In this document: one piece after another, positions 1-12,392 of the stretch
How positions within the stretch are numbered: the first letter of the stretch is position 1
How the letters are laid out: every line of letters begins with the position of its first letter
Source of the DNA: Microvelia longipes
Taxonomy: Eukaryota > Arthropoda > Insecta > Hemiptera > Veliidae
Direction: 5' to 3'
Assembly (NCBI GenBank): GCA_018340805.1
Contig: JACMZG010001908.1
Coordinates: 34,737,294 to 34,801,293, forward strand
Length of the DNA: 64,000 bases
The notes under the pieces: generated by a model
The model's input: the letters and a program-made list of their open reading frames with translations, nothing else
Database searches by the model: none
What the model was told of the DNA's origin: nothing
Program-made: the position numbers and the translations under genes

Positions 1-411
1 GGTTCAGGCCAAGGAATTTATTTAAAATTCAGGTCTAGGTCACAACCCGATCCCAATATTTTGATGATATTTGTTCAACTTGAAAAAAAAAAAACCAAAA
101 AATTCTTGTTGTCTTGTAAATTTATAATTTGTGAATGATTACTGATTACTTTTTGAAATATATTTTTTACTTTTTACCTTTTCTTTAATTCTTTTTACTT
201 GTTATTTTAAATTTTATCCAACTATATTATAAATAATAAATAATTGATTAATGAATCTATAATAGTAATATTGAAGAATTAAAGTTAAAAGAGTGTAGTA
301 GAGTCAATATAGAAAAGAGCTAATAAGAGTTACTGTTGATTATGAATTTTGTTTAAAATAATTAAGAATTTATTTATTTTTATTTTGAATAACTCATGAT
401 ATTAGTTACAC

Positions 412-645
412 GTTAATCTTCCTCCGTAGCCACGGTTAGTACTGGTCTTCGGCCCCGGATGTCCGGGGTTCACAGCCCGGGCCATGCTCTCAGTTTTTAT
501 AAACAGAATTTGATGTAAAAAAGATTTCGCCAACTTTAGCTTTACTTTGAGCATAGTAATATGACTCACCCGAGGTGGTTCCTGCAGGGCGAATTCCCTG
601 AAGGGCTGAAAGGCCCTAAAACGGGAATTATTATTATTACTAGCT
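412..645 (+). repeat. tRNA-derived SINE, copy A
   Basis: Shares the body CTCAGTTTTTATAA...TTCCTGCAGGG and an ATTATTATT tail with copies at 6492 and 29680. The head is altered but keeps a box B-like GGGTTCAC. Confidence 0.65.
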
Positions 646-1862
646 ACACGTTTCAAAGTTATATATAAATAATTTTAATACTAAACTCTTGCAAACTAAT
701 CTGCGAGTTATGACCTTTCTTAGAGTTGGAGCTGATTAAGTTATTTAAATTTTAACTCTTAAAAGCGCAAAAAGATGTTTTTTGCTATATCTTATTAACT
801 ATCATCTCAGACTTAAGTTATTAAAGCATTAGGTTTAAATAACATAATGTAATTAATTTCTCAATTTTAAAATGACGCAGAACTCGTTTGCTATTTCTCA
901 CTATTATTTCGACTAGATATTAACTTAATGAAAATTAAACTGTATGATTACGTTATACCAATCAATATTTTATATTTTTATTATAATCTCTATTTTATTA
1001 CAAGAATAAAATAGCTTAAAGAAATAATGAAGACGCAATTAAGTAAAAAGAAATATTTATTAACGATAAAACAATAAATAACCCTAATGACTTAATACAC
1101 CTAAATTGGTAAGTTAACAAGTTTCAAACACTATTTAGTTGTAATATGTTTTTCATGGACGTTTTTCGAAGCACATTACTTGTAAAAATGATTTATTATT
1201 ATGTATAGTGTTAAATTATATTTTAATAATCTTTTCATACCAAAGTTTGCTTATTATTAACTCTATTAAGTCATTATTAATACGTTTGAATAATTGAAGC
1301 AATTATTCACTTTGTGGTCGGTGATATGTATAAGAATTTAATTTTAAGTTAGATCCAAACACTAAAAGATGCTTAATTGTCCTTTCTAATTATCTTGTAA
1401 GACTTTTTTCGCTGTTCTTTCTTTTTTTTTGGAAATATGGTGATAAGAAAAATTAATTTAACTTTATTTATTATTATTTTTTAACGATTAAACACCTAGG
1501 GTCATTTCAGCGTTTTCCCTCACTCAAATCTCTCTCAACCTACATCCACAAATTATATAGTTAGTTATAGTATAGTAATAGTTTAGTTCAACTAGCCCAG
1601 ACACTCTATCCAAACTTACCGTGGTTGGTGCATGCGACTAGTTTTCAGTCTGCTTAATTAATCTAAAGTCTTCTGATTGCATTAGTCTAACTTGTCCCGC
1701 CCTCGTTCAACCAGTCTCTCTATCTAATCATTACCATTTAGCTCCTCTAGCATCATCACTAACATTAGGCTTCATAGCCTCCTAAACAAAGATTCGTTTC
1801 AATTTGAAGTTTAGTAGTTTATGTGAGCTAGTGAGAGTTAATACGTCGGTATAGATCTCGAA

Positions 1863-1980
1863 ACACATACACCAAACACACACACACCCACACACACCAC
1901 TACACACACACACACATATATAATTATTATATATATATATATATAATATATATATATATACTATATATATATAAATTATA
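1863..1980. repeat. CA and TA microsatellite
   Basis: (CA)n tract from about 1863 passing into (TA)n to about 1980. Confidence 0.9.
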
Positions 1981-2988
1981 TTAGTAATATATAGAATTTG
2001 AACATATGTTAATTTTAAAAAATTAAAAAATTTATTTGCAACATTCCTTCATGTTCACCTTGAAACTTAAACGAAATTTGAATTAAAAAATATGAATAAA
2101 AAAACTCATAAAGTTACTACACGGGGATCAATTTATTACATGATTTATTTTGCTAATAATAATATAAATATAAGCTAATATATATTGCATTTTAAATATA
2201 TCACATCTAAATGTAACAATATAAATATGAGAAAAAAGATAATATATAGCCAATATAGATAAATGGCTGAAGAATATAAGAAAAGAGCTAAATGGGTGAA
2301 GAATATAGGAAAAAAATTATAGTTAGTATTGGATAGTCAATAATGTGATGTCAGGGACAGCCATACGTTACAAACATTTTCAAAATGTAGCGGCTTATTT
2401 TGCTTTTGCTGCATCTTGCAAGCGCTGCATTAATTTTGCTAACAACTTTTTTTAAACAGAAGAGGGTTATAAATATGACTTATTTTATCTAAACCTCGTT
2501 ATTCATAATATATTTACTCGTGAGGATGAAAATAATTCACACCACAAAACAAAATTTGAAACTTTGTAAGAGATAAACCAGCGTAATAAACATAACTCTG
2601 TCGAGCGGAATGGACGAAGCATATAAACCATGTGCTCAACATCGCTTCGTGTTTTGCTCGAGCGTTAGGATTCCCGACACAAAGTAAGGATTTTAACCAC
2701 AAAGTTAGGATTCCGGTGACTAACTAGCAGCTAAACAGCTTCATTATGAAAAATGTTTATAGGATTGTGAAAAAGAAAACAACGAGTACCTTCACCCTTA
2801 AAGTTCATTAATAAGCTTCTCCCACTCACGGCCTTTTTAACTTTCTTACATCCCTCTCTGCATCTCAAAACGCAAGCTTAAAAAGCAGATAGGTAGCCTT
2901 GTTTTAGTATGTTGAAATATAATTATTTAGTATTTTACTGAATAAATGCATTATAATTAATGGCTTATCCCCGCCGATACTCTATCTA

Positions 2989-3018
2989 AACACTTAACAC
3001 ACTCGTGTGTTAAGTGTT
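2989..3018. repeat. Perfect 14-base palindrome
   Basis: AACACTTAACACAC, two-base loop TC, then the exact complement. Confidence 0.8.
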
Positions 3019-4511
3019 AAGGACATAGCTTAACGTACATTGTACCTTGCTTATATGATATTGTCAAACACGGATTCAATTTAAGAATATTTGGTAACCT
3101 TAAAATTATACATAACAGTACTTAAACCAATCAATATGATTCCCGCTTATAAATTAATCACGGAATAAAAAAAAGGTTAAGTACAAAATAAATACATTGA
3201 CAAAAATAATGACAAGTAACTTGCAGGAAGATATCGCGTGACAGCGAAGTATTAAAACTTCTCAAATGATAGATTTGTCTGCAGTTTATACGAACAGGGC
3301 GAAAAGATTATTCTCAGTTGATAATGACATAAAATTCTGATTTAATTGTACTTAAAAAATTTAAGCGTTAAGGACAAGGTCAAGACTATTAACATTAATT
3401 TATAGGTAGGTGGAATTTACTTATAAATTTTATGAGTACATCCTGGCTACGAGTAAAGAATAATATAGGACTTTTACAACTGTTCTCACTTATCCAACTA
3501 CTTAACCAAACATTTTATAGCTTTTAGCAGAGAATTTAAAAGAAAACGCTCTAGCACAGGAGTTCTCGAAATGCGGAACGTGTGCCACTGGTGCTTAGCT
3601 AAAGGCTTTTAGGTGGTACGAAAAAAAATATTGCTTTTGTAAAAAAGTAAAATGAAAAACAAAAATAATTAATAAGAATTTAAAGTAGTAAATTAATTTT
3701 TAGTAAGTACTTTTATTGAATTATTTACAATTATTAGCAATAAGAAATTACCAATTATGAGATAATATTTATATTAGGGGCTTAATATATCAGTTGTATA
3801 TAAAGAGGGCTATTAGTCACCCATAATATGTAAAGGGAGCACCAAATCTGCTTCCCTCCAATTAAGTTTGAAACATTAATCATAAATTAATGATACTTGG
3901 GTTACTATTTTTGTGTAAAGGGAACATATTTTTGGTGATGTTGATACCTAAGTTTTTGAAAATAAAAAAATGTAAAAAAGATAAATTGGAAGGTAAAATA
4001 TTTTTATTCGGCTTTTTGGAATTTAAGGATAAATATATGATATTTTGCCTCTTGCATATTTTTGTCTAAGATCCATATTTTGGCGGGAATAAGTGCTTTA
4101 AGTGTAATAATTTGACATTTTAATTCTGAATTAAAGTTCAAGTATTGACATTAGGAAGAAGTTTAAGTATTTATTATTATAAGTCACTAATGTTCCTAGA
4201 TTTAGGGATTATTTGTTTCATTATTATTATAAGTATAAAACGCTTATAGCTTTATAAAAAAATGTATTAGTGTAGGTCGTAGGTATAGAAACCTCAAAAG
4301 CTAATTTTTCCTTTAGAAAATTTGCTAAAATTATATCAAGCATTTTCCAAGCAACTAAGAACTATGGCCAAACTGACATAATTATTAAATAATTAAGTTT
4401 CATAATTATTTAATAATTTATTCATTATTTGACAGAAATTTATTCAAATTAACTGGGCAATACAGGATGTTAATAGTCTTTCATATACTACTATTGCTAT
4501 TTACACTGCAT

Positions 4512-5151
4512 NNNNNNNNNNNNNNNNNNNNNNNNNNNNNNNNNNNNNNNNNNNNNNNNNNNNNNNNNNNNNNNNNNNNNNNNNNNNNNNNNNNNNNNNN
4601 NNNNNNNNNNNNNNNNNNNNNNNNNNNNNNNNNNNNNNNNNNNNNNNNNNNNNNNNNNNNNNNNNNNNNNNNNNNNNNNNNNNNNNNNNNNNNNNNNNNN
4701 NNNNNNNNNNNNNNNNNNNNNNNNNNNNNNNNNNNNNNNNNNNNNNNNNNNNNNNNNNNNNNNNNNNNNNNNNNNNNNNNNNNNNNNNNNNNNNNNNNNN
4801 NNNNNNNNNNNNNNNNNNNNNNNNNNNNNNNNNNNNNNNNNNNNNNNNNNNNNNNNNNNNNNNNNNNNNNNNNNNNNNNNNNNNNNNNNNNNNNNNNNNN
4901 NNNNNNNNNNNNNNNNNNNNNNNNNNNNNNNNNNNNNNNNNNNNNNNNNNNNNNNNNNNNNNNNNNNNNNNNNNNNNNNNNNNNNNNNNNNNNNNNNNNN
5001 NNNNNNNNNNNNNNNNNNNNNNNNNNNNNNNNNNNNNNNNNNNNNNNNNNNNNNNNNNNNNNNNNNNNNNNNNNNNNNNNNNNNNNNNNNNNNNNNNNNN
5101 NNNNNNNNNNNNNNNNNNNNNNNNNNNNNNNNNNNNNNNNNNNNNNNNNNN
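4512..5151. other. Assembly gap
   Basis: 640 unknown bases. Nothing can be said about the contents. Confidence 1.
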
Positions 5152-6489
5152 TTGTGTGGTATATAAAAAGATTTGGTGTGTTCTTGACGTTTTCATAGGA
5201 CACGATAACTTTGGAACACTTTCCCTGGTCGAAATAAAACTTGGTACGAAGTGGCTTCCTGTAAGTCGTGTACAAAATATGAAGAGACCATTTTTAAAGC
5301 TGATAAATTTTCTTATAAGACGAGTGTTTAATCATAAAAATCTTACGACTACGACCAAAGTTATGGCTCTTTAAAAACACCAAAAAATAGTTAATTTATG
5401 CAATGTCAGCGAAATTCTTAAAAAAAATATAGACTTTATGTGTATTTTTTGGCCATTTAAGAAATGTAATACCTTTAGTAGAATTTATCCGATTTTGACG
5501 ATAAAACACTTTTATTGGAAATTTTATCAAATATGAAAAATAGTCTCTTCATGTTTTGCACACGATTTACAGAGAGCCACTTATTGCAAGGAAACTGGAA
5601 TTAGAGTGACTTCATAAAACTTTGGGCTGACGCAATCATATGAATGTCACCACTTTGGATAGGCGGACAGTGATTTTCCTTTATAATTTAAGGTATATTT
5701 TCAGAATAATATGGTTTGTAGTAGTACAAAATGAGTCACATTTTTTAGGCCTGGCTCTTGGACTATGATGTTTATGAAATATGTAGGACGTCATTAACCC
5801 ACAATAGTGACCTCACAAACATGACAAAACCTCACAACTTTAAAAAGTGTTTAGATCGGGTTGAATGTTTGGTTTAAAAAAAATACGATGTTACATTTTA
5901 TTATCAGTATTATTTCCGGATTTATGGATTGACGTATACAACATAATGTAAACAAATCACGTTTTATGACTAATACATTTGAAAATTCGCTCATATCGTG
6001 ACAGTATGCCACTTCTATAAACCAGAAATATGACGAACTGATATAGGACAACAACCATTTGGACGCGAAGCGTCCCCTAAACAAGAACCCAAAGGCCTCT
6101 AGTTTTATCAATATGTTAAGAACAGCTACAATAAATTCACATTGTAATTAATTAAATATAATGTTACATCACAACGCACGCAATTATTTTAAGTAATATT
6201 ATTTGCAAACAATAGTTATCAATAAGTCGTTATAGGTTAAGCTGACAACTGCACACGGCATACACACATAATATAAATTTACATACGTGTAGATCTTTTG
6301 TTCCGGCCATTACTTAAAACTAAGGTCTCGGTGTTTTGTATGTTAAGGTTTATAAAAGAATAATTAAAGATTCTTAACAGTTTTTTTACAGCATCCTAAT
6401 AAACGATTATATGATAATGATAATTCCATTATTTTTTTGTTAACAGATAATTTATTTTAATCAAGCAATATTATATATTGTGCCGCCTT
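5152..6489. other. No gene seen; repeat-like
   Basis: Contains sequence around 5760-6120 with a GACGTCATTAACC core, similar in style to 17,100-17,420. I read it as old interspersed repeat. Confidence 0.5.
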
Positions 6490-6712
6490 CGCGGTCGAGG
6501 TCGTTAAAGAGTCAGTTTTACACTGACCTTTGACGCTACGGAGGTCAGGGGTTCGCATACCAAGTTACGCTTTTATATAAGGGTATTGTTTAAATAAAAT
6601 GTCGCAAACTTTAGATTAAACTTAAGAGCGTAATGGTTGGCACTACTACCTGAAATGGTTTCACCAGGGTTTAATCGTGACAAAGCTCTAAGCAGCATTA
6701 TTGTTATTATTA
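6490..6712 (+). repeat. tRNA-derived SINE, copy B
   Basis: The head GGTCGAGGTCGTTAAAG resembles box A of a class II (Ser/Leu) tRNA. GGGGTTCGCAT resembles box B. Ends in an ATT-rich tail. Confidence 0.7.
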
Positions 6713-7534
6713 ATGTCATATATTAGCAATGGCAATATTAAAGTGTAAACATAATGAATTTTTACATTTACGTAATTTTTTTGTTTCTAGAGCCTTTCTT
6801 CTCTTAAGATCCTTAGAGGCGTTTTTTTTTATTTACTGCTTCAATCGCAAAAATGTTTAACTTTAGAGGAGTTGCTGCCTCAATATCTGATATTTACAAT
6901 ATCAGACATTGTAAATAAAACATAATTAATTAAATACAAATAATTACTTAAAATTTTAATTTCGACTGTAAATTAACAAGAAATAGGTAACAGAAAAAAG
7001 GTTAGATTGTTAAAACAGTGAAGATATTAAGCGAAACTATGACTTTTTACTGTGGATCCAAATTTTGAATTTCACGTTCAGTACAACAGTAGGGAATAAA
7101 AAGAAACCTAAACTCCCTACTTCAGAAAAAATCACAAATTACAATATCATTCAAGGAGAACACAAGTCATTTAAAAATCTGACATTATAAATAACAACAT
7201 TGATTTAATTAAGATAAAAACAAAGTATAATTACACAAAATAAAGTCATAAAAATGATTAATTATCATAAAAATTAATACATAATAATGTAAGACAAGCT
7301 ATTAATATAGATCATGAATCACTGAAATAAATTATATTAATAAAATATATTTTCATAATATTAATATTTATATTTTCATAATAAAATATATGAAAATAAA
7401 GAAAAACCAGATGGCTAGGATAGCTAAATTAATTTAAATACAGCATAGTGCAGTATAAATTATAGGTCTTTTACCTAACATAAATTGCACTTTACACCTA
7501 CTATATAAATTGGGTCAAAACCAACACAATGCAT

Positions 7535-7765
7535 ATATATATATAACAAATATATATATACTATATATATATATATATATATATAGATAAATATATATAT
7601 ATATTTATAATTATAATTTATATATATATATAATATATTATATTATATATATAATATTTAATTATATATATATATATATTAATATATATATATATTATAT
7701 ATATATATATATGTAATATATGGTATGTATATATATATAATATAATATATTATATATATATAGTA
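7535..7765. repeat. Long TA microsatellite
   Basis: Imperfect (TA)n of about 230 bases next to copy 1 of the composite palindrome. Confidence 0.9.
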
Positions 7766-7800
7766 ATTACAACAAAAAAATGATATTACATGTACACACA

Positions 7801-8476
7801 AATTCTGGCGCGGTGGTCCGCATGTCGGGCGAATTTCCTTTGGAATGCGTTTTCCGTGCTTTTTACATTATATAAGTTTACAACTACTAATAAATAATTC
7901 CGGCGCGGTGTCCGCTGTCGGGGCGAATTTCATGTAGATGCGTTGTTTCAGTCTTAACACTCATTTCTTTAAGATTCCCCCCCCGGATCCATGCTTTTAG
8001 AACCAAGCATGTTACTATTTGTCAAGCACTGTCGCTAACTCATTTTGTCTGTATTTTTTCAAGGAAATGCGCATTAATTAATTATCCAGTTGGGTTGTAC
8101 AAACTATATGCCTCAAAAAAAAAAAAAAAATTAGAATACGCTTATTATTTGCACTAATTTAAAGCTAAGTTACTTATATTTAGGCTTTGTCAGTTATCTT
8201 TAAAGGTTTTTAGCGCATTTCCTTTGAAAATACAGACAAACTGATTACGAAGCAGTGCTTGACAATGATAGACTGCTTAGTTCTAAGCATGATCCGAATC
8301 TTAAGCAAGAAATGAGTTGTTAAGCACTGAAACACGCTTCTACATTGAAATTCCCGACAGCGGAACCACCCGCCGGAATTATTTATTTAGTAGTTGTAAA
8401 CTTATATAATGTAAAAACACGGAAACACGCATCCAAGGATAATTCGCCCGACATGCGGACCACCCGCGCCAGAATT
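7801..8476. repeat. Palindrome of copy 1, diverged
   Basis: Arms beginning AATTCTGGCGCGGTGGTCCG and ending in its complement, with many small differences between the arms. It is older than the other two copies. It includes a poly-C run near 7977-7984. Confidence 0.8.
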
Positions 8477-9309
8477 CATTTTCTAGTTGTAAACTTATAT
8501 TAAGTAAAAAACCATAAAAAGTGATCGACCCTTCCAGGATGTGAACCCAGGTACCCTGAGTTAGTGATCTATTGAACTCAACCACTGTCATTCATCTTAG
8601 AGGCCCAAAAACATTAAAAACGACACCCTACTCGAAATTTAATTTTCAACGACCGTAAGTTTTGGTTTTCTTATTTTTGTGTTTTTTCGACTTTTGGTAA
8701 CTTAAAGTGGTCGTATCGACTTCGACCGTTTCATTCGATTCAGCGCCCAAATTACATAGCAAAACGACACCTACTCGAAATTTATTTTTTATCGACCAAA
8801 TTTTGTTTCGGTAATTTACAATGGTTTTTTCGTTTTAGTCACTTAGAGTGTCGTATCGACTTCGGACCGGTTTCATTCGATTCAGCATCTCAAAAAACAT
8901 AAATATGACCTTTTTCGCGGCGAAAAATATTAACCTGAATTTTGCCGATTTTTTGAAAATTTGCTGACTCAGCAAACCAGGTTAATGACGTCACAAAACC
9001 TGTTTTTAATAGGGTTCGTGTCCTCCTGAAGGTTGATTTTTGTACCAAGTTTGGTTTAAAAATATTATTAACCGTTCGAAAGATAGAGTGTTTACAAGAA
9101 AGTGGTCTAGAATGCAAGTATATACATGAATATATATATATTATTATATAAACATATAATTATATTATATATATATATATTATATAAGTCTCGCGAAACG
9201 TATTTTTCGTCATTAGGACCTCTGAAACGGATTCTTGTGTCGTGGTCCGATCAATTCCCCATTGGACGCCTATCCCATTAGGCCGGAATTTCCAAAGGAA
9301 ATTCGCTAA
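7801..9309 (-). repeat. Composite palindromic element, copy 1 (reverse orientation)
   Basis: Same module order as the copies at 36217 and 49485, but reversed and more diverged. A palindrome (7801-8476) is followed by a tRNA-like module read on the - strand (8521-8610), two ~130-base tandem units (8615-8890), the conserved block with the gacgtcattaac core (8900-9110), a TA tract and the terminal GCGAATTTCC hairpin near 9290-9306. Palindrome spacer is 8073-8212. Confidence 0.8.
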
Positions 9310-12297
9310 AAAGCTTCATATTTTTTAAAATACAAGGTAAGGTAATTATAGTAAATTTAAAAGCATGTGTTATTAATTGTTATACCAGGTAGTCTACTTA
9401 AATTGACATACTAAAGTTTCACCTTCGATTTCAGTAACAAAAGAAATAAAAAACCCCCAACTAGTATCTTGTTTCAATAGTGTGAATTTTCCATAAAATT
9501 AGCATACAATAAAAAAAATCTATTAAGCGATTATATAGTTGTTGAACAGATTGTATGACGGTATTAAAATACAGGTAATCGTTTTTAATTTTGTTATTAG
9601 CAGGTAAAATCAGGTATAATACTGATCATTAAGACATTATTAAATATTATGACAATAAAGAAATGTTTGTACGTAAATGTGACGTAGCATTTTGCCTTGT
9701 TAAAAGAAAGTCATAAAAATATTACATAAGCAGAAACGATTAATAAGATGAATTGGTAAAGGAATATGAAAAAAACAAATAAATAATTATGGTAATGGGG
9801 GATTCCCGATGATTCATAATAAAAACAAATTATGAAAAAGGGTAATAATTGTTTACCAATCATTTTTTATAATTATTTCAAAGCACAAGACGCAATCCAT
9901 CCATATGCAGTTACCATAGCTAAAATTTTAGCTAATTAGCTAATAATTCCTTCTTTTAATAAAAGACGGAAAATTGCTTGTTGCTCAAAGAGAAAAAGAG
10001 AACGCATTTTTAAATTTAAAAAAACGCATATATTATTATATATATATATTATATATATATATATATATATAATTATACCTTATACGTATAATAAACGTTA
10101 AAACTAGAAAACTGGCTCCATAACTATTATATTATTATATTTGCTAACCCTGTTAGATTTAGGGAAAAAAGTAAACCTTTTTTTAAGCTAAGTGTTCTTG
10201 GAAAATTCTCACTAATGTCAATACTTAAATTAATGTCAAGCTTCACTTTGAATTAAAATACCTAATTTTAACACTTTAGGGACTTATTTGCGCAAAAAAA
10301 CGTAGAGAAGAATGTGAAAGGGCAAATCGTCTTTTATTAATCCGTAGAACACAAAAAGTTTACCTCCAATTCCTTTCTCTTTATTGTTTCCAAAATCCGG
10401 TATAGCATGCCAAAAAAGTGCTCTGTGTCATTAATTTATGTCAAGCGGTTCAAAATTCAGGATGGAGACTCTATTGGTCGACCCTTTATAAGTGTTATTT
10501 TCTCGAATTTTATGAGAAATGTTGAGGTGATTTCAATAAGCTCTATGTTCACCCTAAACAAAATGTTACTATGTTATGCTATTAATATTTAAACTTTCGT
10601 TATAGTTCTTATAGTCGTCATAGCTTTACCATATTGTGCGATTCCACGTTCCACCTCTTTTGTTTTCTTTAAAACTTAATTCAATACTTACACGAAAAAA
10701 ACTAAAACATCAATCAACCGGAGGATACAAACATCGTTTCGTGTAGATAATAATAAAGTAAATGATAAATACAGGTCAACAAAATGACATCAGATTACTA
10801 TGTATTTACTTGAAATAGTTATTTATGCCATAAGGCTTTAAAGTGTCTTTATCACGGCAATTAGATTTACCGACGAGCGAACGAGCGGAAATATTGCCAA
10901 AACATTAAATCTCAGCCGGATGGCATACCACTATTTTGTTTTGAGGTACACTCATTAAATAAACTGCGCTAATACTTAATTGAAAAAAACAAAAACAAAA
11001 AACAAACGTCAATTAACTTCATTTCAATCGTCGTCATTGAATCTATCATAGCTTCCACACTTTTACTCAAAAATGTAAAAGCTTTACAAAAAACACACAA
11101 AAATGTCAATTATTAGAACACCTTTTTAAAACGAAAAAAATAGTCTACAAAAAACAGAAACAAAATGAATGTTTTAAAGAAACCTCATGAAGGTTTACAC
11201 AGATTGTTTTTGAACACGCTACAGTTACAGTAATGCGGCAAAATGAATACTTTACGTCCTAGGAGTTTTTTACATTCATATTGTCCTCGAGTGACAAAGA
11301 CTAAATAACTCCTAACACATAATGATTGCTTCTCATCCTAAAAACGTCCAATAAAGGCTCAATTACGTACACCTCAAAAAAAAAATGATCACTAATGACA
11401 CCATGAACCATGAATACCTCAGTTGTCACTCGTTAATACTCAATCCAAAAAATTATTGTTCGAAAACAGATATGTTATATTTTAATAGATAAATAAATAA
11501 ATTTAGAATTCTTCATTATAAAAATTAGTGCAACAATAACTATTAAGTATAGTATTTGAATTATAAGTATAGACTTTAAAAGTTAAATGAGATTAATAAA
11601 ATAATGGTATGAAACAATTAGACATCTGCGGATGTTTCCAAAACTGCAAGAATTCGAAAAATCTAGGAATAAAATACAGGAGTAGGTCAGGTGAAAAAAT
11701 ACCCGACTTTAAGTAAATCGTGCTATTATATTAAACGACATTATTACCAACCTTGTAATCCGAGTATGGACATACTCATCATACCTTAAATATATTTTTA
11801 AATACTACTTTATATTGTATAATAAAATACTTTAATATTTATAATAATATTAAGTGATAAATGTGAATTATTTACTAATAGAAGGTTGTAAGGACTAAAA
11901 ACAATAACTTAGTCAATGAATAAGTTGCGAAAAAACTAAGTAAGATGACATTGGGGTAAGGACGAAGTAATTAAGTGCATTAAGAAGGTAAATAGTATAG
12001 GGTTAATTCAAGCTTACTGCTAAATCTCCTGTACTTAAGCGATAACCTGCGAGTTGATTTAATTCTAGTGGCAAAGGAATATATAAGGTCTTTCGATAGT
12101 GACCGCGTCAATGTAGAGGATAAATCCAACGCTTCGCTTTTACATGGGATGAATCTTCAGGGATGTAGGACTTATCTAATGTCCTGCATCCCTGAAGATA
12201 AACGTAAAATGTCCTTAGATAATGTAGATAATGATAATGTTCTACATCCCTATGTCCTACATATGTAGATAAATATATCATTTAAAATTTATATAAA

Positions 12298-12300
<3 letters not shown>
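9310..12300. other. No gene seen
   Basis: AT-rich, with a TA tract at about 10,030-10,075. The longest frames (61-66 codons) have no recognisable content. Confidence 0.55.
12155..12197. repeat. 17-base inverted repeat
   Basis: CTTCAGGGATGTAGGAC and a one-mismatch complement around a nine-base loop. Related CTACATCCCTATGTCCTACA follows at 12242. Confidence 0.65.
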
Positions 12301-12339
<39 letters not shown>

Positions 12340-12342
12340 TAT

Positions 12343-12389
<47 letters not shown>
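12301..12389. repeat. CA/TA microsatellite
   Basis: (CA)n followed by (TA)n. Confidence 0.9.

Positions 12390-12392
<3 letters not shown>

Larger units (their letters stand above)
646..4511. other. No gene seen
   Basis: AT-rich DNA with short chance frames only. Holds the microsatellite near 1.9 kb and the palindrome at 2989-3018. Confidence 0.6.

Noticed and set aside
402..656. 84-codon frame on the - strand
   Set aside because: It is a shadow of a tRNA-derived SINE copy.
4467..5275. Three long frames across the gap
   Set aside because: They consist almost wholly of unknown bases and are artefacts of the gap.
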